Shown piece by piece: positions 7,601-7,889 of a stretch of 7,889 nucleotides of DNA. Where the stretch lies: assembly GCA_944331815.1 (NCBI GenBank), contig CALVIQ010000105.1, positions 1 through 7,889 on the forward strand, given 5' to 3'. A program made the translations under genes and the position numbers. Position 1 is the stretch's first letter; each line of letters begins with the position of its first letter. Below the pieces are notes generated by a model. That model saw only the letters and a program-made list of their open reading frames with translations, was not told where the DNA came from and made no database searches. Source of the stretch: an uncultured Bacilli bacterium (lineage in GTDB: Bacteria > Bacillota_I > Bacilli_A > RF39 > UBA660).

Positions 7601-7889
7601 TCTACTTGTTCAAAATTATCAACTGATATATCTTTTAATAATTTAGTTATATATCCAGAATCATTTAACAGATTATCCGGAATTAAAATATCTATATAGT
7701 CTGTAATACCATCAAACACCTGTGGTATAACTCTTCCTAGCTTTTTACAAACTAAAAGTAAGATATACTCAAATCTTTTATTATTATCTTGAATTGAGCC
7801 ATAATATTCTTTATTAAATTCTATGTCTAAATCAGGATTTATGAGATTAGATATTTTCATAATTTCAGGATCTGGAGTATTATCTTTTG
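4621..7889 (-). CDS. pglX: PglX/BrxX, BREX type 1 adenine-specific DNA methyltransferase (N-terminus outside window)
   Basis: A gamma-type N6-adenine DNA methyltransferase that marks host DNA for BREX. Residues are counted from the Met at 7860. Seen: the motif X region TQLFTPEWVVKYMVENSLG (123-141), SAM-binding motif I LDPCSGSGH (179-187), acidic motif II region GLDIDNRA (221-228), and catalytic motif IV NPPY (359-362). A likely target-recognition region follows at about 525-690 (PKQGIATSDNKRF, GGNYRKWYG, GGSGTFPNHD, NPTLNFQVGNIASLP). Then come the PglX-typical DDFETSWDFKNHPLL (717-731), GKKNGFKCLIYMHRYNE (960-976), a probable coiled coil at about 985-1045, and IDLDDGVAVNYAKF near the end. 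The gene is incomplete at the right edge: the frame stays open through nine more codons (KDNTPDPEI), no Shine-Dalgarno precedes the Met at 7860, and family members have roughly 100 further N-terminal residues. That Met is therefore probably internal. PglX methylates a short non-palindromic site; the sequence recognised here cannot be read from the protein. The TAG stop overlaps the pglZ ribosome-binding site. The upstream neighbour is expected to be brxC. Confidence 0.95.
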   Translation of the reverse strand, partial: KDNTPDPEIMKISNLINPDLDIEFNKEYYGSIQDNNKRFEYILLLVCKKLGRVIPQVFDGITDYIDILIPDNLLNDSGYITKLLKDISVDNFEQVEIIGWLYQYWNTEVFDEIYDGDMSNRKVDASKLPAATQLFTPEWVVKYMVENSLGKYWLEHSDKNNLKDNWKYYIDTEMDMQKNIKPIELKFLDPCSGSGHVLVYAFEVLFQIYLDYGYSKNEIAKLILQYNLFGLDIDNRANQLSILSVILKAREYDKNIMNNDVIKKLNILSIIDSNNLDIGSIEFIKKQIGDGELISYICDTFKDAKEYGSILKVKKYDFENLFNKILNIDEMELDIIDRGYMKTIKDKFLPLVKVAEILSQKYSAITTNPPYLNGTKMSPKLSSYCEKNYNDSKADLSAVFTTKALYEFLDKKAYMGFVTTISWMYLKTFEEMRIKLIKEKQISSIVDFGTELFDGKIGHLPIVSWINKNDEPKYEVLAIKLNQFCYARRDEKKTEFYNKKNYYTLKQTDFEAIPGMPIAYWITESIKKVFSNNKLLKDYAEPKQGIATSDNKRFLRMWNEVNYFNIAFNISNAEESSKSDLKWYPYNKGGNYRKWYGNNEFVLNWKHNGIELKNYKKSVIRNENYQLREGITWSLINSSFGGRYFEKGHLFDVGGSGTFPNHDIIYYITGLLNTKLVNEFLKILNPTLNFQVGNIASLPIIINEEYKEKIEQIVKENIEISKNDWDDFETSWDFKNHPLLKNRMIEISDRIYVKQKIADIYKNWKNKCNERFNRLKQNEEKLNSIFIDIYGLQDILNPEMEDRDITIRKSNLEREIKSLISYAVGCMFGRYSLDKEGLIYAGGDFDKIYKKYKETDGGWAGVSLSNYKVLNDNGQDIDLSFEVDKDNIIPITDETYFGDDVVERFKTFISVVYGEETLYENLEFIAETLGKRNGENSEETIRRYFINDFYNDHLKMYQKRPIYWMFDSGKKNGFKCLIYMHRYNESLVSNIRLNYLHRIQNTYERYLKEITEKLNNDLDLANKRELVKKQADLSAKLQETKEYDEKIAHIADQRIKIDLDDGVAVNYAKFSVKNPKNGKDESILAQIK
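6386..6393 (-). repeat. A8 homopolymer inside pglX
   Basis: Eight consecutive A residues on the coding strand, within codons for Lys-Lys-Asn at residues 490-492 counted from the Met at 7860. It is the longest single-base run I found; several runs of seven also occur in these genes. It is a possible polymerase-slippage point between the methyltransferase core and the recognition region, but a run of this length is expected in DNA this A+T-rich, so a regulatory role is only a possibility. Confidence 0.55.

Noticed and set aside
4621..7889. Stand-alone type IIG or type I restriction methyltransferase
   Set aside because: No nuclease motif (such as PD-(D/E)xK) or hsdR/hsdS neighbour was seen; the C-terminal motifs and the adjacent pglZ and brxL fit PglX.
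1..7889. A previously undescribed defence system
   Set aside because: All three genes belong to recognised BREX families in the known order, and no extra gene sits between them, so there is no support for a new system within this window.

Overview
This window is the downstream half of a BREX type 1 phage-defence operon. Three genes lie head to tail on the minus strand and fill the window almost completely. In transcription order they are pglX/brxX (4621 to the right edge, N-terminus cut off), pglZ (2046-4607) and brxL (1-2031, whose stop codon is the first three bases of the window). The identification rests on motifs read directly in all three proteins and on their order, pglX-pglZ-brxL, which is the known 3' half of the type 1 order brxA-brxB-brxC-pglX-pglZ-brxL. 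The expected brxA, brxB and brxC would lie beyond the right edge and cannot be seen here.

Organism: the sequence is very A+T-rich throughout (roughly 70-75% by eye, not counted). The proteins are rich in Lys, Asn, Ile and Tyr. Shine-Dalgarno sites are strong (TAAGGAG, TAGGGAG), and the standard genetic code is sufficient. This suggests a low-GC bacterium such as a clostridial or other Firmicute lineage, or a Fusobacterium-like host; the species cannot be named. Base composition looks even across the three genes, so there is no internal sign of a recent insertion.

Layout: pglX and pglZ are separated by 13 nt, and pglZ and brxL by 14 nt. In both junctions the stop codon of the upstream gene runs directly into the Shine-Dalgarno of the next gene, so the module is probably translated in a coupled way from one mRNA. 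No promoter, terminator, RNA gene, mobile element or CRISPR array was seen; operon initiation and termination must lie outside the window. No stretch longer than 14 nt lacks a gene.

How they work together (established for BREX in general): PglX is a SAM-dependent adenine-N6 methyltransferase that marks a short non-palindromic site on host DNA and is also needed for defence. PglZ is an alkaline-phosphatase-fold protein essential for the system. BrxL is an AAA+ ATPase with a Lon-like C-terminal domain. Together with BrxA/B/C they block replication of unmethylated phage DNA. This is a described system rather than a new one. What is specific here is the unknown target site of this PglX, the off-register Lys in the Lon-like domain of BrxL, and the stop/Shine-Dalgarno overlaps.
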